A stretch of DNA of 64,000 nucleotides, from assembly GCF_015832195.1 (NCBI RefSeq), contig NC_052017.1, positions 74,711,801-74,775,800 on the forward strand, given 5' to 3'. The notes beneath the pieces are model-generated. The model had not been told where the DNA came from and did not search any database. It was given only the letters and a program-made list of their open reading frames with translations. The DNA is from Motacilla alba alba (lineage: Eukaryota > Chordata > Aves > Passeriformes > Motacillidae). Both the position numbers and the translations under genes were made by a program. Position 1 is the first letter of the stretch. The number at the start of each line of letters is the position of its first letter. Below, piece after piece: positions 29,206 through 42,450 of the stretch.

Positions 29206-30284
29206 GTTTTACTTTGAGTTATGCAGACATTCAGGCTGTGTATACAAGTTCCTTTTTAACAATGTGGTGGAAAGCTGTTTTACATCATCTGAAATGTCCT
29301 ATAGCTTGTGGAGGGTATTTAATGGTTGTCTGGAGTGCCAAACATAGTTTTTAATCCTAATTTCTTTGTTTTAAAAGTATATTCAATGAAACAATTTCCT
29401 TAAAGTCCATTCTTCTTCAGCCAGTATCTACTTTCAAAAACACCTCACCTCTGAAATGAACTTAAAGATCATTCATTTGAAAGATCAGGTTATTTCACAA
29501 ACAGAAAACTGCTGGTGACTTTATAATTTTGCCAACTGACGTCTAATCCATATTACTGGTATTTTCTGATAGCTGATACTGAGGCTGAACTGATAAGGAG
29601 TAATAAATCTTTAATGCGTTTGAGAATTTACAGATATTCAAACTGAATTAATATCACAGCGCTTCTTAATTTTCTACTATGACATTCAAGTTTTGAAGAA
29701 CCAGTGTAGCTTGGATACATGACCAAATGTGAAAAAGATGGGAAATGTTAATATCCCATGGCAGAAATAAAACTTTTTTCTTCCCACTTAAATATTACCA
29801 CCTAACATTTTATGAAATATAATACCCTGTGGTGCCCAGGTGGCTTCCTCCCCTGGTATCTTGATTAAATATTTACTTTGTTTAAGAGTCAACATAGGAC
29901 AGAAAAAGCTCAGAAAATGCATTTTTAAACATTCTCTAAAGGTTCATATTAAAAAGGAATTTTAAACAGAACTCTGTAAAATGCATTTTATTTGCATTAG
30001 AAAAATATTTCACATCATGTTTCTTGAAAATTTAGACAGTTGCGCAAGCTTAGGTTTTGAATTATTCATTTAAAGATATTTGCTATGTAAAGACATGGAG
30101 GGGAATAAAACACCAACCAAAAAAAAAACCCAACAAAAAAAACCCCAAACCAAAACAGAAAAACAAACAGAAAAACCCCATATCCTGTTTCAGCTATCTT
30201 AAATGCCAATTAGCAGTTACAAACAAATTACATCAAGCATGGCTACATGAGTTCATCATAATCCTGTGAGAGAAAATAATTTTC
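29206..30284. other. AT-rich non-coding stretch
   Basis: No gene is seen. An A/C-rich low-complexity run at about 30118-30180 is the only distinct feature. Confidence 0.6.
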
Positions 30285-30415
30285 TTCACTTTGGACAGGG
30301 GCTCCAAGAAATCTGATGTTGAAAATGTCTCTACTCGTTGCATGGGCATAGGACTACATGTACTTTAAAGATCCCTTCCAGCCCAAAATATTTTAAAATT
30401 CTATGATCTGCAATT
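30285..30415 (+). mobile_element. CR1 LINE 3'-terminal fragment
   Basis: The plus strand shows the sense 3' tail of CR1: 'ctttaaagatcccttccagc', then 'aaattctatgatctg', a degenerate form of the terminal ATTCTATGA repeat. Only about 130 bp remain. Confidence 0.8.
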
Positions 30416-33400
30416 TATTATTAAAAAAAAAATGACATGCAATTTTGGGGAAGGACTTTGTGTGAAGGAAGTCTACAAAAATGGGATATTATTGCAAAAT
30501 TGCAGTAGTATTTAGATTAATCTACAATAGTTTATGTTCTTTTTGCTGATTTATTCCCAGACTGAGATGGTGTTTATAAATTGTAATGAATTTCAAAGAA
30601 TGGAAGAAATTAAATATGCAGCTTTATTTAAATAGGAAATACAGTTATAAGTAAGACTTTTCAGAAGTTAGACAAGTTGTCTGTGGCTATGCCGTGAGAG
30701 AAAACCTGTTCTTTCTCTGGAGGATTTGCTCAAAAAATTGCTATCAAAATGGAGTCTTTCTTACTACTGTGGCAAAATAAAGTACTAGCTGTAATCTGAA
30801 GGCTTCATTTATTGGAGGTTATCATGTGACCTGATCTCTTTTCTGGAATGACCAGAAGGCAAGATTTCCTTTTGCACTAATTTTGTTTGTACTGCTGTGA
30901 TAAATAAAGAAGCATGGTGTGAAACACAGTGAAATAACCAGAATTTTTTTTTCCACAAGCCTTAGAAGGATGGTTTGAGAGTAAGTTATATTTCCAGCAT
31001 TACATCACTGTCAGTCCCATGCAAAGATTGTTACTTTCCAAAGAATGGACCTAAACCTCATGAGATTAGACATAAAAGACAATCTTGTTAGCCTTAATAT
31101 TTTCTTTTTCTAGCATAAATTTCTGTTCCATTTTAATATTATAAAAATTGGTAAAATACTATTTGAGCTACATCTTTAAAAATCAGATTCATTATAGATA
31201 GTAAAAAAAAAAAAATCCCAACATAATTCAAAGCAGAACTGGAGATTAAAATATCCATCATGAACCCATAAGGGAAGCCATTTCTTATGAAAAAGGCAGA
31301 AGATAAAGCGTGGGAATATGCCTCAGGTGGGCACTATGTTGTCAGCACAGACTGTTTTGCCCATAGAGGAGCAAAAAAATCACTTACTGTTTTTTTAGCT
31401 GTACCACTGGTCTCTTGCCAGTTAACAAAAATCAAAACAATGCAACAAAACCCCCCAAACAAACAAACGACCAAATAAACAGAAGATAAAACATAGTCAA
31501 AGTTCACTCTCAAGGAAATGTTCCTATTCAATCCTGGCTCAGAAGTTAAGGTAAATCACACCAGTAGGCAACTTCCAAGAATGATAGATCTTAGGGGGTT
31601 TGCTTAACCAGCAAAAAATTGTGATTAATAAAATGGAGTTGCTCTGTGAGCAGTTTTTAATGTCTGAAGACTGATAAAATTGCTGAGTTTAAGAAAGTAA
31701 AAAAAAATTCTTTATTTTTGACAAGTTATCATGAACTTTTACAGTCCAGTGCTATGCTTTGAAATATATTTGCCAACAAGTCACTGTCACTTATTTCTCT
31801 TACTGTTTTGAAAGTCCTGCTTTTAAAGTGTTATTTCTAGTGCAATTCATATTTGTTCCGGTCTGGTGTATGCACAAAGTGCTGAGGGGAAAAATGTGTT
31901 TTTTGAAAAACATCCAAAATCACACTTTCCAGAACAACAACAAAGACTTGTTTAGAGATAATTAAGCTACCAAGAAAAAGATGCAATAATTTTAGCTATA
32001 CACCTGACATAACCGGGTTTTGTTTATTTCTTCTTTTATGGTAATTTCTTCCATGTTCTTATTCATAGTTGATGCAATAATACTTTTTAAATTTATTACA
32101 AAGAAAGTCCTGTCTCTTTTAAATTGAATGCCTATTATGTATTAAAATGTGCAAATAGATTTCATAGATATAGATGTTTCTATTTTAATATCCTGGCATC
32201 ATTTTTTATGGACTTTGCAAACCAGTGCTGTAGACAATTTCATTGAAGAGTTTCTTAGTTGTGAAGAAGTTGATATATCAGAGTCATTGTTGTCTTTCTG
32301 TAATTGCAAATTTCAAAAAGAATTTAAAAAGAAGAAAAAAATAGCAGCAGAAAAAATAATTGAGGATGATGCTATAATCCAGCAGAATTACTGTTGCCAT
32401 AGTACACAAACCTTTTTATGTTTGGAGGTTTTTTGGTTTGGTCTGGTAGGGGGTTTTTTGGTTCTTTTTTTGTTTGTTTTTTGGTAAAGCTGCAGACACT
32501 GAAATTATGATAAACATGAAAATGCTTATGGAATTAATTTTGTGTGACAAAAGCAACTGGAACCATAAAAAAGACCGTATTTTTATTTGAAAAATAACTA
32601 CTTCAAGAATCAATTTGTAGTACAAAGGATAGAATATCCAAGTGGTTTTTTCTCTTCTATCAGACAGTAAAAGAAAAAAGAGAACAGGATCAAAACAAGG
32701 AGACCTTCAGTGTTGAAATAGGCAAAAAAGCAGAAAGAATTTGCTAAATGAAACCATCTATACTAAAAATCTATGCTGAGGCGTTGGTTACTACTGAGAT
32801 TTAATTAACAACTGAGTACTGGGAGAAGAACCAATTAAACAGGCACAGAGATTTAACAACGGAGGCTGAATCCTCAACTACCTCAACCTTTTAAAAAGAT
32901 TCTTGTTTAGAGACAGAAAGAGATTTTTGCTTTCCTTGTTTGTTTTGAAAAAAGTAGCCAAATCACTGAAAATAATTCCCTGAATTGAATTTTCACTGAA
33001 AATAAAAGAAAGATTAGAAATTAATTTATTTTGGATCGCCATGCAAATTTTAGGAGGGTTTCCAAATGTATTTCAGCATGCTAAAGTTAAAAACCTTAAT
33101 AAAGGCTGCTCCCCCTACACACCTTTTCTGTATACATTATGGCTGTTTCATATTTGTGACATAGTAGTGAGCTGATCTTTCTCTGGGTATAGACCCAGGA
33201 AAAACAGAAAACATGAAAAGTCATCCAATGTAAAATCATGAATAAGTCTTCCTTATTTTTTAACACATATTCTTGCCTTCAAATTTTCCACAAATATTTT
33301 TTCTTTTCCTTTTATAGTCCTAGATGATGCTTTTTGTTTAAATGTTTCCTCTTTATTGGACTATAGTGTACTACAGTATCAATGAAAAGAAGATTATTGG

Positions 33401-36119
33401 TTGCTTTTTATTTACTATTTTGATCAATAAACTTATTAAATTCTTATATTACAGCCTTTCATTAATTCTGAAATGCACATGACTTTAAATACAGGAAAAG
33501 CTAATTTGTATTACAGATACTTTCTTAAGTTTCTACATTAATTTCATCCTCAAATCTCTTCATTGTTTGTCTACAGATATGACATTAATCTAAATGTTGT
33601 TCAGTAGTCATCAAATTCTTTAGTCATAAAGATTGAGTTTGTCTCTTAGACTTACTGGTGCCATACACTAGAATTCTCTCAGTTGCTCCCAAAGACAAGC
33701 GAACGTTGAGTATCTGACACTTCTAGGACAAGAACTAGAAGTTCTTGATAATCTGAGATTTCTGCAGTTTTCCATCTGTGAAGTCAATGGTTCTGAGTTC
33801 TGCAGGCTTGTGTTTAAATCAAAATCAATGTGTTTGATCTCTGTTATAAGCTACTGCCCTTGCATTGCTATAACCATAGGAAAAAGAAGCTGGATTAAAG
33901 CACAGCCACACAATACTAGCAAAAGGAACAGGTTTAGAACCCTTCATATCCAAGAAATAGTGCTCACATGCACCTCTTCAATGTGTCAATGATCCAGTTT
34001 TGTATGGGGTTTATGACCACATTTGTGGTTCAGTGGAGCAGCTATTTTGATGAGAAAGAGTCTGGAGGTGGAAAAGGTGGAGACTCGTATTTTTTCCTCA
34101 AAATATGCTCTAGGAAAAATAAATATTTTTATGGATTTTTCTTGTAGCATGATGACTCCAGCCCTATCAGTGTGGTTATCTCCTCAGAAAAGTTGTTGCT
34201 GTCTGCAATTAATAATTTAAACCCAGATATAGTTAAAAATCTTGATTAACCAACAGCATGTCTGTTTAAATCATGTTTTCGTCTGACTTGTTGACCAGAA
34301 GTAAAACATTGGTTTTCAGTGTGAAACCCCAATATCTTAGATTTTATAGTGTCTCATTGAAGATGCATTTTTTTTCTTGTCTCTGCATTCCCACAGAGTC
34401 TAATTTCTTGGCCAGCCTGTATCTTTCGGAAAGTCATAAATTAATGTGGAGATACTGAGTTAAAGATACTCACTATCATGATCATAGAAGCCCATGAGAC
34501 TAGAGAAAAAGATATTTTGAATATCTGTATCTAGAGAATTCTGTTGCGACAAAAATCTATATGAATAATATAATTTGACTTGGTATTTGGTATAAGTATA
34601 GAAATCCAGAGTTGTTTGGGACATCTGGATGCTTAGCACAACAGGCAATAAAATTAGCAGTTTCCTAACAAGCAGATTTTTAAATACTCATAGTATAAAG
34701 TATAATTCCACAATACACATCAACAAAGCACAACTTTGAGATTTATGTGCTTTGTTCCCTGAAAACTACTGTCTGTCTGTGTTTAGAGCTAAAAATGTCT
34801 GTTCACCTTGTAAGGTGTTATAAAATCCCTACTGCTTTTCTAAGTAAATTATTTCTCTGTAGCCTGAAGCTGCTAAGAGTACCTGAAGAATTAATAATGG
34901 TTTTGGCACAGGTCAGTATGTATCCTGCCAGTTCTCTCTCCCACTGAGCACACACACTAATACAGGACTTGTGACTCCAGTGGGGTTTATTACACTTGCT
35001 TATGGTGAAGATGGTGGGAATCTTAAGTGCCTAGAGAAACAGGAGACCACTAAAAAAGATGTAGCTGAAATAGAACAATAAAGGAAATGAAAATTTTCTG
35101 GACTCCATCAAAAAGACCTTGGAAGAGTTGGGGTTATCATGTACTCCCCCAGTGCTCCACTGAGAAATTTTCACTTCTTCCTGTGAGAACCTGGTAAAAT
35201 TAACTGATTTTACCTTCCTGAAATGGTAGACAGGAGTTTAAAAAATCAAAATAACAAAATCTGATGTTAATTCATAGATGTCATTTGGTTAGCTGCTGGT
35301 TTATTAGTGTATTCAATAGTCATCTTTCTAGTAGGTTTGAAAAGTCAAGTGATGTTCCAGCACATTTAATGGGGCCAGGTAGGTTGTGTTGTCTTCAGGC
35401 TTCTTCGTAAGAGTTCATGAAGCTGTTCTGGAGACTGGATTTGGAAGTTTTAGGAAAATTTGATTCATAAGGCAGAGCACTTTCTGATTATGATTGGTTT
35501 TACTTTTCTTTCCTGCTATGAAAATGAGGCCAGAGCAGGGTGCCATTATAGAAGTCGCTAAGCAAACATATAATAAAATGCTAATCCCTGTCATAAAGGC
35601 TGCACAACCTAAATAACAGCCTGACATTTCAACAATGCTAATATAAGGTATATAAGTGAAATTTTATTCTCATTACAAAAGAGATATTTAAGCCTTAAGA
35701 AATGCATATGAGTATGAAAAAAACTTGCCTTAGAAATTAATATATTTTAAATTATAATTTTAATAAAGTGCTATAATTTTGAAGTGATGGATAATGTGTT
35801 ATAACAAGACATCAAAATTTTTAATTTAAGAGGTAGATTTCTGCAAATATTAATTTTTAGAGAAAAGAAAATTTTATGGTAACAACCAGATATTTTCCAT
35901 ACAAAAACATGTTCAAGTTATCCTTTTGGGGAGATCTTACATAAACTTGGCACTAGATTTTCACTCATTAGTTAAATTACCATATTGCTAGTTCTAAAGA
36001 TCAATTTAAATCCCATAGACACACCATGAAGAGTTTGTTTGATCACTACCTTCATTTCTGCTCTATCCAAGCTGAAATAATGAATTTTATTTTGCAAAAG
36101 CTATTCTTACTCTGTTTAG
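30416..36119. other. AT-rich non-coding stretch, no gene seen
   Basis: Open frames are at most about 110 codons (32149-32487, plus). That frame is low-complexity, Lys- and Phe-rich, and ends in a T/G-rich run. No conserved motif is recognised. Low-complexity A/C and T/G tracts lie near 31445-31475 and 32425-32485. Confidence 0.6.
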
Positions 36120-36360
36120 ACACGTCACCCTAACTTTAGTGATTCTACCAGAGTACCTGCAGGCTGCCCAAGCTGCCAAGAACGATCAAGTGAAGCGAAG
36201 CTTGATAAATGAAAGCGGCGCTCCCCCACCGCGGTGTGCACTGACAGCAGGTGGTGCTGTACCTTTAAATTAAGGCGAACCGCAGCTCCCCCATCACATC
36301 TGCTGTACAGAAAAGTTTGGGTCAAGCTTCATCTGTCTTCCTTGGTAGGGGGCACGTGGA
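36120..36360. other. Small GC-richer spot in AT-rich DNA
   Basis: This 240-bp patch has a CpG content unlike its surroundings (for example 'gaaagcggcgctccccc', 'accgcggtgtgca', 'aaggcgaaccgcagc'). It contains ACAGCAGGTGGTGCTGT (36244-36260), a 6-bp inverted repeat around GGTGG that also resembles a CTCF core motif. It could be a regulatory element, a relic of a first exon or a repeat I do not recognise. No protein is called. Confidence 0.4.
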
Positions 36361-36458
36361 ACCTGAAGTGTATTTTTTGTTGTGTTTTGTTTTGTTTTAC
36401 AGGTATGGATTTACATAAATATGTTTATATATATATGGTACATGCTATTTCTGTTTTT

Positions 36459-36778
36459 GTTTTTTTTTTTTTTTTTTAGTTTAGAAGTTCTTGTGGGAGT
36501 TGTCCTCTTTGTGAGGCTTTACAGAGCTAGCAGTCAGGTCGTTAATGTTCCAGTTAGAATTAATCTTCTCAGATATGACACTCTTCCTACAGAGGAGAAA
36601 CCTCCTGGTTATTTATGTAATGCTTTAAAGCCTGAGGTGGATAAGGCATATGGAGCTGCCTACAGTGGAACAGCTCACATCTGTGACAGGTTTTACTTTG
36701 GTCATGATTGCTGTTTTTACATGCCTTGAATGCTTTTTTTTTTTTTTTTTTTTTTTATTTTATTTTTATTTATTTTTA
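36459..36778. other. Unique segment between two poly-T tracts
   Basis: Poly-T runs at about 36459-36477 and 36736-36758 (the latter followed by TTTA-rich sequence) bracket about 258 bp of more complex sequence. It is open for over 80 codons on the plus strand up to 36729, ending in a Cys-containing segment GHDCCFYMP. The peptide is not recognised. Seen from the minus strand, the first T-run is a poly-A tail after the segment, so a retrocopied RNA is an alternative to a coding exon. I do not call a gene. Confidence 0.35.
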
Positions 36779-39700
36779 TACCAGATATACCGAAGGGCAA
36801 GCCAGACACAGCCATATTATTTAATTTTCCTGGGGAAGTTTTCAACTTCCCTCCCTGAACAAGTTGAACTCCTGCTCCAGCTGTATGGTTTAATTAAGGG
36901 ATAGATCTGTAGATGATGGTGAGGTGTTTCAGTTCTCTATGTAGAACTGAAGCCAAATTTAAATGTCTCTGACAAAAATAGTCCAAGCAAGCAGTAAATT
37001 ACAACAAATTACCACATTCCTAGAGGATCATTTGAAGATATCCCAGTGAATAGTTTTTTATATGAATTATAAACCAATTCATTTAACCTGTCTCAAGGAA
37101 GGGCTAACAGGCTAATCAGATGCACAGAATGTTAAAAATCTCTTGTGATTTCTCCCTCCATAATACTTTTAAAATACAATGATTCCTTTCTGTATTCATA
37201 TAACTCCACTGGCAAAAACGAGGTTCAAATAGAATACTGTATATGGGAAAAAGGGTCTACATGCAGTCCATGCAAAAATTCACGGCTCTTTTTGAGATCT
37301 AATATGCAAATTCTATATCTACTGTTAAAATATAGTGACTAAATATATTAATTTCCTTATTGTGGAGTATTATGAATGATGAGACACAAAATGGACTTGC
37401 TAATTAAAATCCAGCTGAGCATTATAAAAGTATCACTACCACTACATTGACTACATCTACAGAGATTCCTTTTCTATTTAATGAGACAAAAACAAACAAA
37501 AAAAACCCAACAACAAAAAGAGAAAAAAGAGGTTAATATTACATCTTTTACATCCTGATGGTATCTAAAACAATTACTAAAGTAACCTACTGATTACCTA
37601 TTTAAATACTTGCCTGCTAAAGCTAAATGAAAATCACAGTATTTATTGTATTCAATTTACACTGAAATGGATGCAAGGAAGAACATTACTGACAACATAA
37701 TTATCATTTAGAGTTGGATGTGTGATACACTTATTCTTGACACTTAAGGACCTTTCAGTTCTATTGATAGAGAAGCAAAGTGATTAATTCTTTCAATAAA
37801 AGCAGTGGTTTATATTAAGGTTAAACTGCATACTGTATTATTATTGATTTGCAGTTCACACAAAATAAATACTTATTAATAAGAGATTGATCTAATTGCT
37901 CTTAACACAAATGGAGAAAATAAAAGAGAATTCTTAGCATTTCTTTAGCTTTCTTACATATGCTAATTTTAAAATGTGTTTTGATTATATAACTTTTCAG
38001 GAATGATGCTCATGTTGAGGTTTTTTTCTTAGGTAATGCTAAAAATTAGGAGAAACCAAAATAAATACAGATTTTTTTTTTTTTTTGGCCTTGCTGCATA
38101 TAGCTAAGACTTAATTTGATATTTTTTTATGAGCCAATTAAGACCCTAGTGTTTCTCATCTTGTGAGATATGGTAGGTACTAACCAAAGAGCATGGGTTA
38201 GAATCTTATAAAGGATTTCACTGCTTTTAAAAGTTTCTCTTAAGCATACATTATTTGCGTGTGCTTCAATTCTTACTTATTTTTTGGATAAAATATATTT
38301 TCCTTTTTTGTTACATCTGAATATGCATCAAATTTATTCAAAGTAAGTATTACTATGGAAATAGATATTCTATAAGGAAACATCCTGGGTTTGCTGGTGC
38401 TAAATTAATACATTTTACAAAAGACTAATTTAAACAAACAAACAAACAAACATGCAATATGCAAGCTTCATTTTCCCTCCTTTTTAACAATTTTTTTTCA
38501 TCATATACTGGATCTTGTTTAAATTTAAACATTTACCTAACTCCTTCTTCAGGGCTGGTGTCTTATTAATCATCTTACAGGTGAGAGTATTATTTTATTA
38601 AAAATTTCAGAAAATATTTGGGATAATGTCATGCTTGCAGTAAATGTCACTTAGGTTCACTGCAGTTCTTTTGGAACAAAGTTGATACAGTCATTAGTAG
38701 GGAAACCCAGAAACAGCTTGTACAGCTTTAAAAGTATGCCTGTCTAGACAGCAGATGAATGGAGAAGAAATTCTTTCTGCATTGGCCTTGAGCAAACTCT
38801 ACACAAAATAACAAGTACTTATATAAGCCAAGACTGCAGTGACCAGACAGGAGAACTTAAAATCCTCACTCTAGATTATATTTTATGTAATCATGACTTG
38901 ATTACATATTATGAATAAATGTATATCATATTTGTTAGGTACTCTGCAATAGTATAATGTATGGCTCATGGAAGGCCAATATTAAAAATTTATACATTGA
39001 AAGAAATAACTCCACAGAAGGAGTAATGATAGTATTCTTTCATCTCTCACTGTGTGCCATGCTTGGCAGAGAAAATAAGCTGCAGGACAGAGCCATTAAT
39101 CCAATCTTTGGTACACTCAGCAACATTTGTAGTGGTCCTGCAGGCTGACAAGAACTGTGAGCCTTCCCCAATGAAATCCTTGTACTTGCTTCCCCAAGGA
39201 AGTGTAGACAAGAAGGGCCAGTTCTCTGACAAGGAAGCTGCCCTCTTCCTCCAGGGAATTTCTGATGTGCTAAATAGGCTATGAAACATGATGAGCAAAG
39301 AGACACGGAAACTCCCAACACTTGGTTCTGTCCTGCAGTCACCAAGAAACAGAGCAGTTGGATTATGTCTTTCACTTCTTGAGGGCAAGGGAACTCTGGT
39401 TCAAATATTCCCTCCCTTTCCCCTTCAGTAGTATGGAGGCAGATATTTACTCTGGTAGATGTTCGCACTTGCAGTCAAAATATGTCATGAGTAGAGCTAA
39501 GTGCATATATCTGCACACTTAATTTATATATAGTATAGCTTAACCCATAGTGAAAGAGTTCTGATAAATCACGTTACTTCACTATTGTTGCAAGCTAAGA
39601 ACATGCAGTGAATGTGAAAGGTAGCTCAGCAGATGCTTGGTAAGCCACAGTAACTTGATTCATTATCAATTCCCTGGGAAGTGAGGCCACAAATCGCATA

Positions 39701-40856
39701 AAGTTTCATAGGTTAAACTCTCAAGAGGTGTTCACAGATTCCCGGCATAATGTACTCGATATATGACTGTCAACATATTGACATTTGCAAGTTTTAGCTG
39801 AACTCTCTTTAAAAAAACTTCAAAAGATAAATTCTGCTCAAGATTTATTATTATAAATAACAAAGATGGTGCAGCAGATATTGGATGTATCAGAGTATGG
39901 GGTCAAACCTCAGGAATAAGGCAAGGAAGATGTAATCAACACCATCTCTAAGTGTTGTCTTGCACTTAATAAAAACCTCAGGGGGAAGTAAGGAAAGATA
40001 GCAGCTGGAGCAGCTGTTTTCACAGTGTGCCAAAATAACATCAGTGGGAAGTAAAAACTGGATGGATCTTGTGCCACTAGTGCAGAACCTGGAAAGGTTC
40101 CCCTAGGTCAGCACACAAAGAGAACCTGGTGCCATTCCAAAAAGTACTGCATTATGAGCTGTGAGGATAGCCAATTAAGAATGATGGTGAGGAGCTCAGT
40201 GCAGCAGCAATCTCACTGAGCCATCTCTGCCACTCAGCTCTGACTTGGGAGGATCAAAAACTGAATAGTGACATGCTTTAACTGGAGGAAGTTTAATACA
40301 AAGCACACATATTATTCAGCCCTGTTAAATCGGCTTTTCAATCCAAAGACAGTGGCAAGAAAAGAGGCATTTTCAAGCACAGAATACTTCATGTTTTACT
40401 GATGCCCAATCTTACATCATTTTCCATTTGCACAGTTAATACAGAGGTAAAATATATGGAATCTGCTTGTCACATGAAAAATTAAAAAGGGGCACCACAC
40501 TGGGATGAGCTTGGTGCAGCTGATATTTTCCAGATTGTATCAGAGGGTTAAATGACTTGTTTCTTTAATCATCCCAGCAGTGACATAAGCCACTGACTGT
40601 CAAAATTTTCTTTGATCTATTCTCAACTGAAAAAAACCCTAACTTTTCCATGTTCACCATGTAGGATATTGTACTTTTTTATACTCAGTCTGCTCTGTTT
40701 TGAGGAATTTTTCTACATCTCACTGATTGGAAGCTGGAAGAGTAAGCAAAACTTGGTCAGCAAGCAACAATTTCCTGAGATTTACATTTACATTTTGGAC
40801 ACTTCTTAAATTCAATAAGTCATTCAGAACAGTCACCCAAAAGTCACTTTAGGGAG
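36779..40856. other. AT-rich non-coding stretch, no gene seen
   Basis: The longest frames cluster at 39040-39468, where several overlapping frames are open on both strands. This is a local GC-richer patch without recognisable protein features. An (AAAC)n run lies near 38434-38453. Nothing else is identified. Confidence 0.55.
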
Positions 40857-42249
40857 TGTCATGGTTTGAGAGGAAGTGAGTTTTTGGGAGGTGGTGGTCA
40901 AACCAATAGGTGCTCAGATGTGAATATTGGCACCTGGTTTGGCCACTGAGGATATGGATACGCCTCTGAGAACACAGGGCTTAAAAGCAAAGAACTCCCA
41001 GGGGAACACTCTCTCTTGGTTCCCAGCTGCGGACTGGGCGGGGGAGGGGAAGCCAGGAGGCCGGAGGGAGGAAAGCCAGAGGCTTGGGCAGAGAAGGGAG
41101 GTGAAGGCCCCTGGCCCCGGCAGGACAGGAGTGAGTTCCCTACAGAGGTGGAAGGGTGGAAGAACTGTGTGAGGCATCGGGCAGCCCCCCCTTCCCAGGA
41201 GGGAGAGATAGAGAGAGAGGGAGAGCGTGCCAGTACTACCTTGAAATTTGATAGCACTGACCTGGCCAAGAAGGAGAAGGGGGGGGCGGCAAGGAAAGTG
41301 CCCAGCAGGGCGAGCCTGGGAGTTCTGGACAAGCAGAGACTGTGATTTTAACCCTTCTATGGGATGATGGAAACCTTGTAAATGCTGATCCTCCAGGAGC
41401 TGAAGGAGAAGAGAGATAGGGATGAAATAGGAGGAAATGGGCAAGTGTGATGTAGAGTTGTGCAAGTGGAGAATGACTGAGAGAAGTTGAGACAAATCCT
41501 AGGTGGGAGGAGATGATGGAGTAGCTTTTGGCTGGACTTTTCTTGTATGGCCATGGACAGAACCATTTTTTCCTGTAATACAGAGACTGCATTTTAGGGG
41601 TAGGCGATGGCTTGGTGCCGAAGGAGTGATGTGAGCAGAGACGACGGGTGAAGAGGTGATGGTGCTCTCGTGACCCCTTGGCCCCAGGGGGTGAAATCTG
41701 GGGGGGACTAGTGTCCCAAAAAGGTGAGAGACAGTCGTTTTCTCCTGGAACTGGGAGAAGCATCCTTGAAAAGGGAACCCTAAAAGCAGCTCTGGTCCCT
41801 GTGCAGTGGTGAGAGCACTGGACATGGAAGGAAGAAGTCACGAAGGTGTGCTGAGTGACGTGGAAACACAAGAGGACTCGGTTGTGTTTCCAGGGGAAGC
41901 CTGTGGTGCAAGAGGGACTTCTCTCTCCTTGTTGAAATGAGAGGTGATTGTCGGAAGGGTGGAGATGGACTGAGAGTTGATTATTTGAAGGGTGATGGAC
42001 TGGGTAAAGATCTGAAGTTCTGTTTTATGCTGTGGGAAATTGAGTGGGGGGAGGAGAAATGTTTTTGAAAAGTTTCCATTTTGCTCTGTGTGTTCATTTT
42101 ATTATAGTTCTAAGGTAATAAAGTTTTTTTCCCTCTTTGTTCACAAGTAGAGGCCTGCTTTGCTGTTTCTGATCGCATCTCACAGCAGATACCAGGGAGA
42201 ATATGTTTTCATGGGGGCACTGGCATTTTGCCAGGGCCAAACCATGTCA
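40857..42249 (+). mobile_element. Endogenous-retrovirus LTR (5' LTR of a truncated provirus)
   Basis: The element begins TGTCATGGTTTGAG and ends CAAACCATGTCA, giving near-perfect terminal inverted repeats with TG..CA ends over about 1,393 bp. A possible TATA-like TTAAAA lies near 40981. The LTR polyadenylation signal AATAAA is at 42117-42122, followed by a T-rich then GT-containing stretch. A primer binding site starts four bases after its end, so this is a 5' LTR and not a solo LTR. Large open frames on the minus strand (40898-41871) lie entirely inside it and are by-products of its purine-rich composition. Confidence 0.88.
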
Positions 42250-42253
42250 TTTT

Positions 42254-42271
42254 TGGTTCCCTGACCGGGAA
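42254..42271 (+). other. Retroviral primer binding site, tRNA-Glu type
   Basis: TGGTTCCCTGACCGGGAA is, over 18 bases, the complement of the 3' end of a eukaryotic tRNA-Glu including its CCA. Its position immediately after the LTR is where reverse transcription of a retrovirus is primed. The tRNA identity is recalled from tRNA sequences and not searched. Confidence 0.88.
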
Positions 42272-42349
42272 TGGAATTTTGGACCAGAGATAAGATGAGA
42301 CTGAGAGATGGGATCAAAGAGAAATAAGAGCAAAGCATGTAGTAGGTAT
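42272..42349 (+). mobile_element. Truncated retroviral leader
   Basis: A purine-rich stretch follows the primer binding site, as expected for the untranslated leader before gag. It stops after about 78 bases where sequence shared with the tandem units begins (CCACAGCGGGG at 42350). No gag, pol, env or 3' LTR is present in the window. Confidence 0.7.
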
Positions 42350-42441
42350 CCACAGCGGGGGGAAGGAGCTGAAGGAGCGCCAGGCAGGCAAGGGAACAGA
42401 GGGGCTGCTGACACAAGGCTCTGCCTGTCATTTTAAAGGAT

Positions 42442-42447
42442 TTTATT
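42442..42447 (-). terminator. Polyadenylation signal of gene copy 1
   Basis: AATAAA on the minus strand (TTTATT on plus) lies about 100 bases downstream of the stop codon of the minus-strand gene. The same hexamer is at the matching place in units 2 and 3. Confidence 0.7.
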
Positions 42448-42450
42448 AAC

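Noticed and set aside
40898..41871. Minus-strand frames of 144-211 codons
   Set aside because: All lie inside the LTR and result from its purine-rich plus strand; they show no retroviral protein motif.
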